Source: Bacillus_BD sp050389805 (lineage in GTDB: Bacteria; Bacillota; Bacilli; Bacillales; Cytobacillaceae). From it: a stretch of DNA of 64,000 nucleotides. The translations under genes were made by a program, and so were the position numbers. Under the pieces are notes generated by a model. That model saw nothing but the letters and a program-made list of their open reading frames with translations, made no database searches and was not told the origin of the DNA. The stretch is taken from positions 2,294,001 through 2,358,000 of the forward strand of contig NZ_CP130945.1 in the NCBI RefSeq assembly GCF_050389805.1, given 5' to 3'. The first letter of the stretch is position 1. The number at the start of each line of letters is the position of its first letter. Below, in pieces: positions 17,725 to 26,892 of the stretch.

Positions 17725-17895
17725 GTTGTTGATAAGCATAGGTTGTACGTTTTACATACTATAGGTCGACATTTCGAATGGTTATTAAAACCGTTTGAAG
17801 TGCCGACCTTTTTTTCTTTGGTTTTTTACTTAGACCTTGTTGCTTTTGAGTTTAATGTTTAAATGAGCTATTTTTGTTGAAAATAGCCCGTATTT
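17725..17895 (+). repeat. Degenerate third copy of the SRP RNA 3' end, terminator and flank
   Basis: The stretch ataggttgtacg...tttacatact resembles the SRP RNA tail ataggg tgcacgg tttacat. It is followed by a third hairpin, aggtcgacatttcgaatgg against ccgtttgaagtgccgacct (17763-17809), and T run. The sequence beyond it (ccttgttg..., aatgagct) echoes 17336-17420. This is an older, decayed tandem duplication; the hairpin can still act as a terminator. Confidence 0.65.
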
Positions 17896-18105
17896 GTAAG
17901 CAGAGAGCTTAAAAACTTATCTTCAACGTAAACTTTTGTTACTATATGCGAAATTATGCTAGATTGTACCAACGGTAGAGTTATGTCATAAGAAGATTCT
18001 AAAATAACTTCAAGTATAAACCGTCTTCCACATTCAATTACATATTATTGGATGAATTGGGAATGTTTATTAAAGATAAATACCCCTTGAGAGGACGAAT
18101 ACATT

Positions 18106-19467
18106 ATGGACGATTTAGTAATAGCCCGTTCTTTATTTGGTACGACCATGGCATTTCATATTATTTTTGCAACGATAGGAGTAGGGTTACCCTTTATGAT
18201 GTTGACCGCTGAGCTGCTTTACCAAAAAACGAAGGATCAAGATTATGTTGTAATGGCTAAGCGTTGGACAAAGGCATTTGCCGTCTTACTTGGAGTGGGG
18301 ATTCCGACTGGTACGATTGCTGGAACCCAATTATCGTTGCTTTGGCCTGGTTTTATGGAAGTGATCGGTCGGGTCATGCCACTTCCTTTTCAAATTGAAA
18401 TCTATGCCTTTTTTGTAGAGGCACTTTTTATGTCGATCTATGTATATGCAGCAGAAAGAATTGCGCCTTGGATGAGAATCGCAAGCCTCGTACTAGTCGC
18501 TATAGGTGCATTGGCTTCAGCAGTATTGATTACCAATGTCCATGCCTTTCAGGGTACCCCCGCAGGCTTCCGATATGAGAATGGGGAATTTGTAGACATT
18601 AATCCTTGGGCTGCTTTTTTTAACCCCAGTTTCTTTGTAACGGCTGGGCATGTTGCGTTGTCTGCCTATGTTGTGGGGGCTTTTGTGGTGTGTTCGGTTG
18701 CCGCTTTTAAAATGATGAAACATGAATCTGGATCTAGAATTTATTTGTTTCATCAAAAGGCTTTAAGGCTTAGTTTAGTAGTAGGTTGTATTTTTGCATT
18801 TTTAACAGCATTAAATGGACATTCTTCTGCTCAATATTTACATGAATACCAACCAGAGAAGCTAGCTGCTGCAGAGGGATTATTTGAAACACAATCACAT
18901 GCCCCCCTTGCTATCGGTGGCGTTACAGATCGAGAAACGCAAGAAATAAAAGGGGCCATTGAAATTCCATGGGCACTCAGCTTTCTTGCTGGAAATAGCT
19001 TTGATACAGTTGTTGTGGGATTGAATGATTTTCCAGAGGAACTTTGGCCTCCATTATTTATCCATACACTTTTTAACGGAATGGTTATCATTGGTTCATT
19101 GCTTATCCTGATCCCGATCCTCGTGTATGCCTGGAGAAAAATACTAAAAAAGATGCATTACCCCAAAATCATGCTTTGGACACTCGTTACGACAGGTCCT
19201 TTGGCTGTGCTTGCTATTGAATTTGGATGGATTTTCGCTTGTACCGGTCGCCAGCCATGGGTGATATACAGGATCTTATCAACCGCTGAGTCCGCAACAA
19301 CTGCGACGAACTTAGGTACATTATTCATCTTGTTTATTTGTGTGTACATTATTTTGGCGTTTGCTGTTGTGTTTGTATTGTTATACTACTTTAGAAAAAA
19401 CACAGAATTAGATGATATCGAGCGTGCAGAAAAAAAGAATGTCCCTTTATTCAGTTCAAATTCATAG
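18106..19467 (+). CDS. cydA: Cytochrome bd-type quinol oxidase subunit I
   Basis: Membrane quinol oxidase reducing O2 to water. His18 (MAFHIIFA) corresponds to the heme b595 ligand, the His in TAGHVALSAY to a b558 ligand, and GRQPW is the family signature. QIEIYAFFVEALF holds the conserved glutamates of the proton path. At 453 residues with a short Q loop it is closer to YthA/CbdA of Bacillus and Geobacillus than to E. coli CydA. It is followed after 12 bases by subunit II. No CydCD genes are nearby. Confidence 0.93.
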   Translation: MDDLVIARSLFGTTMAFHIIFATIGVGLPFMMLTAELLYQKTKDQDYVVMAKRWTKAFAVLLGVGIPTGTIAGTQLSLLWPGFMEVIGRVMPLPFQIEIYAFFVEALFMSIYVYAAERIAPWMRIASLVLVAIGALASAVLITNVHAFQGTPAGFRYENGEFVDINPWAAFFNPSFFVTAGHVALSAYVVGAFVVCSVAAFKMMKHESGSRIYLFHQKALRLSLVVGCIFAFLTALNGHSSAQYLHEYQPEKLAAAEGLFETQSHAPLAIGGVTDRETQEIKGAIEIPWALSFLAGNSFDTVVVGLNDFPEELWPPLFIHTLFNGMVIIGSLLILIPILVYAWRKILKKMHYPKIMLWTLVTTGPLAVLAIEFGWIFACTGRQPWVIYRILSTAESATTATNLGTLFILFICVYIILAFAVVFVLLYYFRKNTELDDIERAEKKNVPLFSSNS

Positions 19468-19479
19468 GAGGATTTGTAA

Positions 19480-20514
19480 ATGGCTGATGCTGTTATTGCG
19501 ATTACCATACTATGGGGGTTTGTCTTTATTTATGCTGTCATGGCAACAATGGATTTCGGTGCTGGCTTTTGGTCGATGATTTACATGAATCGAGAACAAA
19601 CGAAAGCAACCAATATTGCGAATCGCTATTTATCCCCCACTTGGGAAGTAACGAATACATTCATTGTGGCATTAGTTGTAGCGATCTATAGTCTTTTCCC
19701 AACGGCAGCCTATACGCTAGGCACGATACTCATTATTCCAGGTAGTATCATCCTGCTTTTACTTGCATTGCGAAGTGCATTTTTAGTATTTTCAAATATT
19801 GCAATTGAATTTAAAAAGCCATTGACGTACATATCAGGAATTACAGGAATCCTCATTCCTGGTCTTTTAATTTGTGTATTGCCAATCACACATGGGGAAT
19901 TTGTTGATTACGGGAATGGTGCAGCAAATTTAAATTTATATCGGCTTTTTACAAGCTCAAATGTATATGCATTTATTGGCTTTGCCATCAGTAGTACTCT
20001 TTTTCTCTCGTCATTATTATTAGCGGATTACTCAAAAGCATCTAATGAAATGAAGGCCTATCAAGTATATCTTCGGGATGGGAAAATATTAGGACCGATA
20101 ACATTACTCATGGCCTTTCTTATTATGCTTACATTACCAAATGAGGCCCAGTGGTTATACAATCGAATGATGGACGACCTTCCACTTTTACTTCTTTCTG
20201 TTGGCTTCTTTTTGATTATAGGGATCGGATTATATGCCCCGTCACCTTTTCAGAAGGGGGTGAAGGGGATGCCAAGACTCTCGGTTATTGCCGTGACGAT
20301 CCAATACTTAATTGCCAGTTATGTATATGGGAAAGCACATCTGCCTTATATCATCTACCCTGATGTGACCATTCATTCGGCTTTTACAGATCCTAATTCC
20401 TTTAGAGCTGTATTTATTACTTATATAATCGGGTTCGCCATTCTCTTTCCTGGCTTTATTTACTTTTGGAGTTTATTTATGAATGATAAACGATATTTAC
20501 GGCAAAAGCAGTAA
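19480..20514 (+). CDS. cydB: Cytochrome bd-type quinol oxidase subunit II
   Basis: Partner of the preceding gene. It has 344 residues with about eight or nine membrane helices, starting MADAVIAITILWGFVFIYAVMATMDFG and including SPTWEVTNTF, as in CydB/YthB. An aggagg site lies just upstream. The operon ends at the terminator at 20585. Confidence 0.93.
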   Translation: MADAVIAITILWGFVFIYAVMATMDFGAGFWSMIYMNREQTKATNIANRYLSPTWEVTNTFIVALVVAIYSLFPTAAYTLGTILIIPGSIILLLLALRSAFLVFSNIAIEFKKPLTYISGITGILIPGLLICVLPITHGEFVDYGNGAANLNLYRLFTSSNVYAFIGFAISSTLFLSSLLLADYSKASNEMKAYQVYLRDGKILGPITLLMAFLIMLTLPNEAQWLYNRMMDDLPLLLLSVGFFLIIGIGLYAPSPFQKGVKGMPRLSVIAVTIQYLIASYVYGKAHLPYIIYPDVTIHSAFTDPNSFRAVFITYIIGFAILFPGFIYFWSLFMNDKRYLRQKQ

Positions 20515-20584
20515 CGAGTATTTATAACTAATATATGATCTTGGCCTTACGTAACAGATGCTTTATAAAACAAAGACTCCATGA

Positions 20585-20639
20585 AAGAGCCTAAAATATG
20601 CAAGATTTTATCCATTTCTTGTATATTTAGGCTCTTTTT
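20585..20639 (+). terminator. Terminator of the cydAB operon
   Basis: Stem agagcctaaa / tttaggctct with extension and a T run. Confidence 0.85.
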
Positions 20640-20655
20640 CCATTTATAAAAAGAG

Positions 20656-20800
20656 AGGAATTTCAGCATGTCCATAGATAGTAAAGGTGTTATAAAAGTT
20701 ATTAATATCCAAGTCATCAACAAGGAATACAGGTAAATGAAGAAAGTTTTGTCCTTTTTCAATGGCCGTTTCTAAAAATACAAGATTAAATTTCAATATG
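20656..20800 (-). pseudogene. Fragment of the 180-residue family found at 48862
   Basis: The plus strand here matches 49210-49350 over about 140 bases, including tcagcatgtccatagata, caaggaatacagg and agaaagttttg. It corresponds to about residues 17-65 of the intact minus-strand gene. It contains frame breaks and has no ends of its own, so it is a relic. Confidence 0.75.
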
Positions 20801-21133
20801 ATGTAGGTTCAAACCATATTTGTAAAAAAGAGCTACAACCTAGTGTTCAATCTATTATTCATATTTTCAAAGCTATATATGGCAAGACCGGTCAGGATCG
20901 TCATGCTTAACTCTTTTCTATTTGGGGAAATTCAAAAAAGAGGTGAATCTACTTTGGCATTATTTTTATTATTAAATAGAGAAACGTATTCCGATGAATA
21001 AAAAAGTTTTTTTCTCACGTACACTTGTTATTTTTTTGTAACATACCGTAATTGAGTTCCGTGCTAAAATGAAAGAACTATTAATGAATGTTTGATAGAA
21101 TACTAATTTCATTTAATGATAGGGGGTATCAAC
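20801..21133. other. Intergenic region before the SGNH hydrolase
   Basis: No gene recognised. It presumably holds the promoter of the next gene. Confidence 0.4.
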
Positions 21134-22189
21134 GTGAAACGACGAAAAATGGTCATGATCCTTACTTGTCTGCTGGTTGTGATCCTCCTGCCTTTTTTAT
21201 ATTTTTCAGATCTCACGCAAACGTTGCAAGTGAGTGAGAAAGCGCAAGTATCGGGGATGGCAGAAAATCAGCATGATCTTAAGGATCAGACCGAGGAAAA
21301 AAAACCTACAACTGAAGAAGAGGTCAAGCAATCAACAGCTGAAGTAACTATTCCTGAATCAGAAGCCGAGATACAGCAATCAAAAGAAGAGGATAATGTC
21401 CCTGCAACAGCAGAAGACGAGATACAACTAGCAGCAGAAGAAGAAGAACAGAATGGACAAACGATTACGGAAGGAATAAAAGAAAAGGTTCGGGCCGTTA
21501 TTAAAGGAACTATCAACTTGTTTAAAAAGGATCTCAGGATTGTCTCTATCGGTGATTCATTAACAGAAGGGATAGGGGATGAAACAGAAAGCGGCGGTTA
21601 TGTTGGTATCCTTAATCATACGTTTGAAGATAATCAATTAAATATAAGGATTGAAAACTATGGTAAAAAAGGAAATCGTACAGATCAGTTACTGAAACGG
21701 CTGGACCAAAAGGAAATTGCCTCCACCATTAAGAAGGCGGACATTGTTTTAATAACGATTGGCGCCAACGATATCATGAAGGTGGTAAAAGACAACTTTT
21801 TGAATCTTACCATGGAACCATTTAATCGTGAAATAGACGGGTATCAGGAGAGATTAAGTGCTATTTTTCATAAAATGAAGGAACTAAATCCGGATGTCCA
21901 TATTTATTTAATTGGGTTTTATAACCCGTTTGAACAGTATTTTGGTAACATCGAGGACTTAGGTGTGATTGCGACCAATTGGAATGAAGCGGGAAAAGCA
22001 GTTACAGAAGAATTTGAACATGTCAGCTATATTCCAATAGCAGACCTTTTTGTTCCTTCCGATACCGAACTACTAGCAGATGATCAGTTTCATCCAAATA
22101 CAGCTGGTTACCACCGAATGGCCCAGCGCATCCTTGAAGAAATGAATGAACTCGAGATCGACACAGACCTAACGATTTCAAATCATTAG
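21134..22189 (+). CDS. Membrane-anchored SGNH/GDSL hydrolase (YpmR-like)
   Basis: Esterase/lipase-type hydrolase expected outside the membrane. I prefer the GTG at 21134 because agggggt lies seven bases upstream; an in-frame ATG at 21116 precedes that site. A signal anchor (MVMILTCLLVVILLPFLYF) is followed by a Glu/Thr-rich linker of about 90 residues. The SGNH blocks are SIGDSLTEG (nucleophile Ser), GKKGNRTDQL (Gly), IGANDIMK (Asn), and DQFHPNTAGY (Asp and His). The long acidic linker is longer than in YpmR. The substrate is unknown. Confidence 0.88.
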   Translation: MKRRKMVMILTCLLVVILLPFLYFSDLTQTLQVSEKAQVSGMAENQHDLKDQTEEKKPTTEEEVKQSTAEVTIPESEAEIQQSKEEDNVPATAEDEIQLAAEEEEQNGQTITEGIKEKVRAVIKGTINLFKKDLRIVSIGDSLTEGIGDETESGGYVGILNHTFEDNQLNIRIENYGKKGNRTDQLLKRLDQKEIASTIKKADIVLITIGANDIMKVVKDNFLNLTMEPFNREIDGYQERLSAIFHKMKELNPDVHIYLIGFYNPFEQYFGNIEDLGVIATNWNEAGKAVTEEFEHVSYIPIADLFVPSDTELLADDQFHPNTAGYHRMAQRILEEMNELEIDTDLTISNH

Positions 22190-22236
22190 GATTTTTTTAA
22201 AAAATACACTTTCCTATGAATGCATTTGTTCATTGG

Positions 22237-22286
22237 CTAAGCTCCGTGTAACTAACCGTGTTGTTACAGGAGCTTAGTCTTTTTTT
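22237..22286 (+). terminator. Terminator behind the SGNH hydrolase
   Basis: Stem ctaagctcc...tgtaac / gttaca.ggagcttag followed by T run. Confidence 0.85.
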
Positions 22287-22339
22287 AGCATCTTGCTCAG
22301 CGATATATTAGTCGTTATAGCAGGTTGAGCGCTTAGGCT

Positions 22340-22625
22340 GTATTCCTGTTAGGGGCAATTTTAGCGCAGTATATAGATAAAAGTGGAGCTGCCCAATCAA
22401 TTGCTCAAAAAATCTTAGAAAAAACGGGGACGGAAAAACCATTTCCAGTCCTAGTGGCACTATTAATGATTACAGCCATTTTAACGTACGGAGGCGTTAG
22501 TTTATTTGTAGTGATATTTGTCCTTATTTCTCTTACTAAACCATTATTTAAACAATTAAATATTGCATGGAACTTAGTAGTCATACCTATTCAGATCGGT
22601 TTAGGAACATTTACATGGAACTTCA
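22340..22625 (+). pseudogene. GntP-family permease fragment
   Basis: The open frame reads GAILAQYIDKSGAAQSIAQK and LTYGGVSLFVVIFVLIS, both diagnostic of gluconate/hydroxybutyrate GntP permeases. About 95 residues survive, without the start or the C-terminal two-thirds. It runs directly into an SDR tail. It may be the relic of a YxjC-like hydroxybutyrate permease. Confidence 0.78.
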
Positions 22626-22770
22626 GTAGAAGAAGCATTGAAAACACATATCATTGGTAACCAATGGTTAGGACGTTTACTTGAGCCTTCAGAAATTGCA
22701 GCTACAGCTCTATTCTTAGCTTCGGACGGTGCAGCAGCGATCACGGGCGAAGCACTTTGGAGTTACTGGA
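22626..22770 (+). pseudogene. Short-chain dehydrogenase C-terminal fragment
   Basis: A frame reading HIIGNQWLGRLLEPSEIAA and TALFLASDGAAAITGEA is the C-terminal part of an SDR such as 3-hydroxybutyrate dehydrogenase. It follows the permease fragment without a gap. In B. subtilis yxjC and yxjF bracket scoAB, so an internal deletion of a similar operon would give this junction. Confidence 0.75.
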
Positions 22771-23017
22771 GGAGAATAAGCGAAATACTTAAATATAGGC
22801 TATATCGCACTAATACCAAAGGCTAGAAAATCATTCTATAATAGCAGTACGGTAAAAACATTTGAAAAGGTTTGGTGAGATCTCATCAGCCCTTTTTTAT
22901 TTTTTATCAGATAGAAATGAATATTTTTCTCTTAATATCTATTATTAGAATTCGCAAAATCATTTTATGTAATGTAATATATTGTAATTAAATTTTTCTT
23001 AGCAGGGAAAAAACGAT

Positions 23018-23400
23018 GGATGTAATAAGGATCGTCTTATTGATGGGCAATACACAGCTGATTTTCTATAGGAATAGAAAGGCATTGTACCTTTTCTGAA
23101 AGTTGATAAGGGGCTTACCGAACTTGAGGACGGAGTTCATCTCATCATGAAGTCTATTGACCGTTTGGACGATCTTCTGAATCGGGCAAATGAACGCAAC
23201 ACGTTCGGTGCGAAAATGCGCTTATTGATTAAGGAAGCCAATCCTACTGGTATCAAAAAAATTGTTCAGCAACAGTTTGATATTGTGAACCAAATCGAAG
23301 CGGCGCGGCTTATTCCGATTATCGAACCGGAAGTGGATATTAATAGCACGGAATAGGCCGAGTCGGAAAGATCCCAATATTTTAGGAGCCTTATTGACTC
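23018..23400 (+). pseudogene. Class I fructose-bisphosphate aldolase fragment
   Basis: The frame reads DRLIDGQYTADF, GIVPFLKVDKGLTELEDGVHL, then DRLDDLLNRANERNTFGAKM and IVQQQFDIVNQIEAARLIP, all typical of the Staphylococcus/Bacillus class I aldolase. Two TAG codons interrupt the stretch before GIVPF, and another TAG at 23354-23356 replaces a Lys before AESE. The N-terminus and the C-terminal half are missing. A 69-codon open piece remains at 23147-23356. Confidence 0.82.
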
Positions 23401-23497
23401 GAATACTAAGATGGGATATAATTTATACTTAATTAAAGATATCTTATATCGAGGTATTTTGTAATTCTTATTCTTTTAATAGAGGAGTGATGTAATC

Positions 23498-23872
23498 ATG
23501 GTTATTTTATATACAACTCCAAGTTGTACTTCCTGTCGTAAAGCAAAGGTGTGGCTGAAGGAGAATCAAATCGATTTTGTAGAAAGAGAGATGCTATCCC
23601 AACCACTTACAGTTGAAGAAGTTAAAGAAATACTTCGTATGACAGATGATGGTACAGATGAGATTATTTCTTTTAAGTCTCAAGCATTTAAAAAACTCAA
23701 TGTTGACTTGGAATCACTTCAACTAGAGGAGTTTTATAAGATTATTAAAGATAATCCTTCTTTGTTAAGAAGACCTATAATCAAAGATGAAAAAAGAATG
23801 AACGTTGGATTTAACGAAGAGGAGATACGCAGCTTTTTGCCTCGTAAACTCCGAACGGTTTTATCATATTAA
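23498..23872 (+). CDS. spx: Spx/ArsC family regulator
   Basis: Thiol-stress regulator that binds the RNA polymerase alpha subunit C-terminal domain. The redox CxxC is at residues 10-13 (SCTSC), with KILRMTDDGTDEII-like and LLRRPII segments as in B. subtilis Spx. At 124 residues it lacks a few of the usual C-terminal residues. It probably is a paralogue rather than the main yjbD-locus gene, whose neighbours (mecA, oppF region) are not here. Confidence 0.85.
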   Translation: MVILYTTPSCTSCRKAKVWLKENQIDFVEREMLSQPLTVEEVKEILRMTDDGTDEIISFKSQAFKKLNVDLESLQLEEFYKIIKDNPSLLRRPIIKDEKRMNVGFNEEEIRSFLPRKLRTVLSY

Positions 23873-23973
23873 AAAATTAACCAATGACTGATTGATTAAA
23901 AATTATAGTAAAAATTTTTCGGTTAAAGCGAAAGATACTTAGCCGATATTTAGATTTAGTAGGAGAAATAATT

Positions 23974-24213
23974 ATGGATAAAAACATTAAAATCTATGAA
24001 ACTGACACCATAAAAATTTTTTGGCAACCTAAAGTTTGTGAACATGCTGCAGAATGTGTGAAGGGGCTACCAAAAGTATTTGATGTAAACAAAAGACCTT
24101 GGATTTCTCCAGAAAATGCAATGCCTCAAGAAATGATGGATGTTATCAATCGCTGTCCAAGTAAAGCTCTTACCTATGAAAATAAGAATAAAACTAAGGA
24201 GAGAAGGAAATGA
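23974..24213 (+). CDS. yjdI: YjdI-like iron-sulfur (4Fe-4S mono-cluster) protein
   Basis: Small (79 residues) divergent ferredoxin-like protein. The pattern VCEHAAECVKGLPKVFDVNKRPWI and INRCPSKAL matches the YjdI/Fer4_19 family. Its stop overlaps the next start by four bases, the same pair arrangement as yjdI-yjdJ of B. subtilis. The physiological role of the pair is not established. Confidence 0.85.
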   Translation: MDKNIKIYETDTIKIFWQPKVCEHAAECVKGLPKVFDVNKRPWISPENAMPQEMMDVINRCPSKALTYENKNKTKERRK

Positions 24214-24500
24214 GTGAAATTAAGTTTGGGAACAATGAATTTTATATTGAAGAATCGGGAGAAGTAATTGCAAGAATACAATTTATCCCTAGTGGTACCG
24301 ATGTTTCTGGAAGAGACTTAATTATTGTGAATCATACCGTCGTCTATCCGGGGCACAATGGGAAGGGATTAGGAAAAAAATTAGTAGATAGACTTGCAGA
24401 ATATGCAAGGAATGAGAAAAAATATATCATTCCTGTATGCCCCTATGCTAAGAATGTACTAGAGAGCAGTGTGAAATATAAAGATGTAATGGCAAATTAA
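24210..24500 (+). CDS. yjdJ: YjdJ-like GNAT N-acetyltransferase
   Basis: Short GNAT-fold protein (96 residues). The acetyl-CoA loop is VYPGHNGKGLGKKLVDRL and the tail has IIPVCPYAKNVL, typical of the YjdJ/NATD1-like subfamily. It is translationally coupled to yjdI through the ATGA overlap. The substrate is unknown. Confidence 0.87.
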   Translation: MSEIKFGNNEFYIEESGEVIARIQFIPSGTDVSGRDLIIVNHTVVYPGHNGKGLGKKLVDRLAEYARNEKKYIIPVCPYAKNVLESSVKYKDVMAN

Positions 24501-24597
24501 TATAAATATAATTTTATTGATTTTTTCACTAGATTCATAAAGTAATAGTAACGAAAGGAATTGAGTCAATCGAGAAAAACACAGACCATACAAAACA

Positions 24598-24711
24598 CTT
24601 GGGGAAAAATTATCTTTACCTCCATTCCTAGAGCCCAAACGTGCAGAAATAGAAAAATTAGTACGCCCTATTGATACAGTGAGAAGTCCAAGGGAATTTA
24701 TTAAAGAATAA
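24598..24711 (+). pseudogene. C-terminal relic of an MhqO-type ring-cleaving dioxygenase
   Basis: A 37-codon open tail reads LGEKLSLPPFLEPKRAEIEK, the C-terminus of VOC dioxygenases of the MhqO/MhqE family. It lies 47 bases before a DoxX gene, as mhqO does before mhqP in B. subtilis. The rest of the gene is gone. Confidence 0.68.
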
Positions 24712-24758
24712 AAGGAAAAATTAATATAAAAAATAAAAAATAGAAGGGGTTTTTAACA

Positions 24759-25142
24759 ATGGTAGATTTAGGAATATTACTTATAAGAATTATGATTGGA
24801 ATTGTTTTTATCTTTTATGGAACACAAAAATTATTCGGATGGTTCGGAGGATATGGGATAAAAGGAACTGGTGGCTGGTTTGAGTCCATTGGTATTAAAC
24901 CAGGGAATCTAGTTGCAGCTTTTAGTGGCATTGCTGAGTTAGTTGCTGGCATTCTATTCATTCTAGGTATTTTATTACCACTTGGAGCAGTGCTCATTAC
25001 GATGATTATGCTTGGAGCTATCGTAAAAGTACACGGTGCGAAAGGTTTTGCAAATACAGCAGGTGGTTATGAATACAATTTAATGCTTATTGTTGTTTCT
25101 ATTGGATTAGCTTTAATAGGTCCAGGAATTTACTCACTTTAA
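24759..25142 (+). CDS. DoxX family membrane protein (MhqP/CatD-like)
   Basis: 127 residues with four predicted membrane helices. The family core is RIMIGIVFIFYGTQKLFGWF, GWFESIGIKPG, GIAELVAGILFILG and MLGAIVKVH. MhqP and CatD of B. subtilis belong to quinone/catechol-stress operons under MhqR or YodB/CatR. The dioxygenase relic just upstream supports MhqP kinship. The biochemical function of DoxX proteins is unclear. Confidence 0.85.
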   Translation: MVDLGILLIRIMIGIVFIFYGTQKLFGWFGGYGIKGTGGWFESIGIKPGNLVAAFSGIAELVAGILFILGILLPLGAVLITMIMLGAIVKVHGAKGFANTAGGYEYNLMLIVVSIGLALIGPGIYSL

Positions 25143-25204
25143 TGTTGGAATGTAGGGACAGCGTTCCACAAACGAGTTAACATGCATAAATATTAAGTCA
25201 ATTT

Positions 25205-25292
25205 GTTTCGTGAGCAACTGTATTCATCAGATGTCCAATTAACGAATGAAGAAATTCAAGAGATAGATCGTATTTTCCAACAGTTAGTTTGA
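25205..25292 (+). pseudogene. Possible aldo-keto reductase C-terminal relic
   Basis: A short open tail reads REQLYSSDVQLTNEEIQEID, which resembles the last helix of aldo-keto reductases. Too short for certainty. Confidence 0.3.
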
Positions 25293-25314
25293 AAGAGAAA
25301 AGAGGGGGAAAAAG

Positions 25315-25545
25315 ATGATTAAAAGTTTAGAACGTATTAATCAATTAGCGAAAAAACAGCGTGAAGAAGGACTAACAAAAAGTGAGCGGGTTGAACAGCA
25401 AGAGTTACGTAAAGATTATTTGCACGAAATTCGTGGACAAATCCTCAGAACCATTTCAAATGTTACTGTAGTTGACCCACTAGGGAATGATGTGACACCC
25501 CAAAAAATTCGAATGAGAAGAGAAACGGCGTTGGGACAAGAATAA
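25315..25545 (+). CDS. DUF896 family protein (YnzC-like)
   Basis: 76-residue helical protein. KSLERINQLAKKQREEGLT and QRKDYL-like EQQELRKDYLHEIRGQI are the DUF896/UPF0291 signature. B. subtilis YnzC belongs to the SOS regulon neighbourhood, but no LexA genes are here. A gaggggg site precedes the ATG. Function unknown. Confidence 0.88.
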   Translation: MIKSLERINQLAKKQREEGLTKSERVEQQELRKDYLHEIRGQILRTISNVTVVDPLGNDVTPQKIRMRRETALGQE

Positions 25546-25685
25546 AAGAGGTAATAGGGATAATAGAACGAAAAAACACAGTTTGTTAATTTTTTGAATA
25601 ACAATCATTAATAACTAGGAATATCTAATAATAAAAAGATAAATTTAATCTTAAAACAGAGAACATATATAGAAATAAAAACTTT

Positions 25686-25732
25686 TTCCGTACAAGACAT
25701 GTAACTAAAAGTCTTGTACGGAATCTTTTTTT
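25686..25732 (+). terminator. Intrinsic terminator
   Basis: Perfect 13-bp stem ttccgtacaagac / gtcttgtacggaa followed by seven T. Serves the DUF896 gene. Confidence 0.9.
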
Positions 25733-25882
25733 GCAAAATTATCTTCTAATCTTACTTCTTGATTTTTTTCAATACATTGTTGTGTTCAATAGGTTAAAGG
25801 GGATTTAGTATAGAACCATTAGCTTTAGGTATAAGGTTCTTTAATAATCGTGCGCTTTAGTGAATAAGCATATATTAGAGCA

Positions 25883-25975
25883 TTTTATTCAATTTTAAAG
25901 GTCGCGTTTCTTTAAAAATGCGTCTGTTTTCATTAAAGAACCAAATTATTGAGGGAATATCCTGAAATTGTGAAT
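25883..25975. repeat. Dispersed repeat family B, copy 1
   Basis: Resembles 63752-63845: both share ttttattcaa, a gcgtttcttta core, gtctgttttcatt, a gaac motif and attgtgaa in the same order. No reading frame is shared. Confidence 0.65.
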
Positions 25976-26304
25976 CTCTTTTAAAACTAGGAAAAAGAGT
26001 TTCAAAGCTGTTCGTATGACGCACTAATTTGCGCCATACTACTATTGTGTTTGCTCGTTTTATCGCACTCTCATGGCAGAATATCTACGTACACTAGGTG
26101 ACCTGTTTTTAGAATTATGTGACGAATTAAATGTATTTTGGCTGTCGCTCTACATCAGTTAATCGAGATTTTTTAAGATGTATTAAAAGATTCAAACAAG
26201 ACAATAAAAAAATTAATTCAAAGTCAACTTGAGCATTGGGTGGGCTACCATCTAACATAGATCAAGTCTTATTTGCCAATTTCACTCTGCGAAAGTTGAG
26301 ATTA

Positions 26305-26724
26305 TTACAATAGAATATTTATTAAGCGATTGTTTGCTAAATTTGTATCGATTGGACACTGAGTTACCTTTCGACTGTATTGCCAAGCCCAAACGTTTCC
26401 ACCACAATTAGGGGTCTTCGGTTTATAGTTTGGGGGATTCCGAGGACCACTAGGTTCTAACTCTGGCTCAGCACTCCATAGTATATTTTGTATTTTTACC
26501 TTTTCATTTTCTTTTGCTGCATTACAAAACGCTTTATTAAAATCACCCACAACTGGATCATTATCAATACCACTTTTATAACCACTTGTAAACATTGCTT
26601 CCGTCCAACCTTGAATCCATTCATCATCAACTTGAAAAAATCGTTCAACATTCGCAAATAATGGAACACCTTTTGATATTCCGAGCTTAAATACCAAAGT
26701 GAAGGAATTCCAATAGAATGCCAC
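26305..26724 (-). pseudogene. DUF1906/Rv2525c-like glycoside hydrolase domain, N-terminally truncated
   Basis: The frame carries GVPLFANVERFFQVDDEW, GYKSGIDNDPVVGDF and the end AWQYSRKVTQCPIDTNLA, which resembles the C-terminal part of DUF1906 glycoside-hydrolase-like domains (QYS and DTN motifs). The first third of the domain is missing. A related frame (EVYIGVTWHSIGIP) just upstream is shifted. I treat it as a decaying gene; a short functional protein is less likely. Confidence 0.5.
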
Positions 26725-26892
26725 GTAACCCCAATATAAACTTCAATTTCTCACCCAATCCATTTTATCAATCTATAATACCGACATGATAACAGCATAT
26801 ATTGGCAGGGAAATTAATATTATTTACCTAGTAATCACAAATTTGGAGTTTTTTCGGGGCATTTGATAAATGAAATAGTGGGGGGCTTGAAA

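Larger units (their letters stand above)
25546..26304. other. Gene-poor stretch with terminator and repeat
   Basis: Contains the terminator at 25686-25732 and the dispersed repeat at 25883-25975. No gene was recognised in the remainder. Confidence 0.5.
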
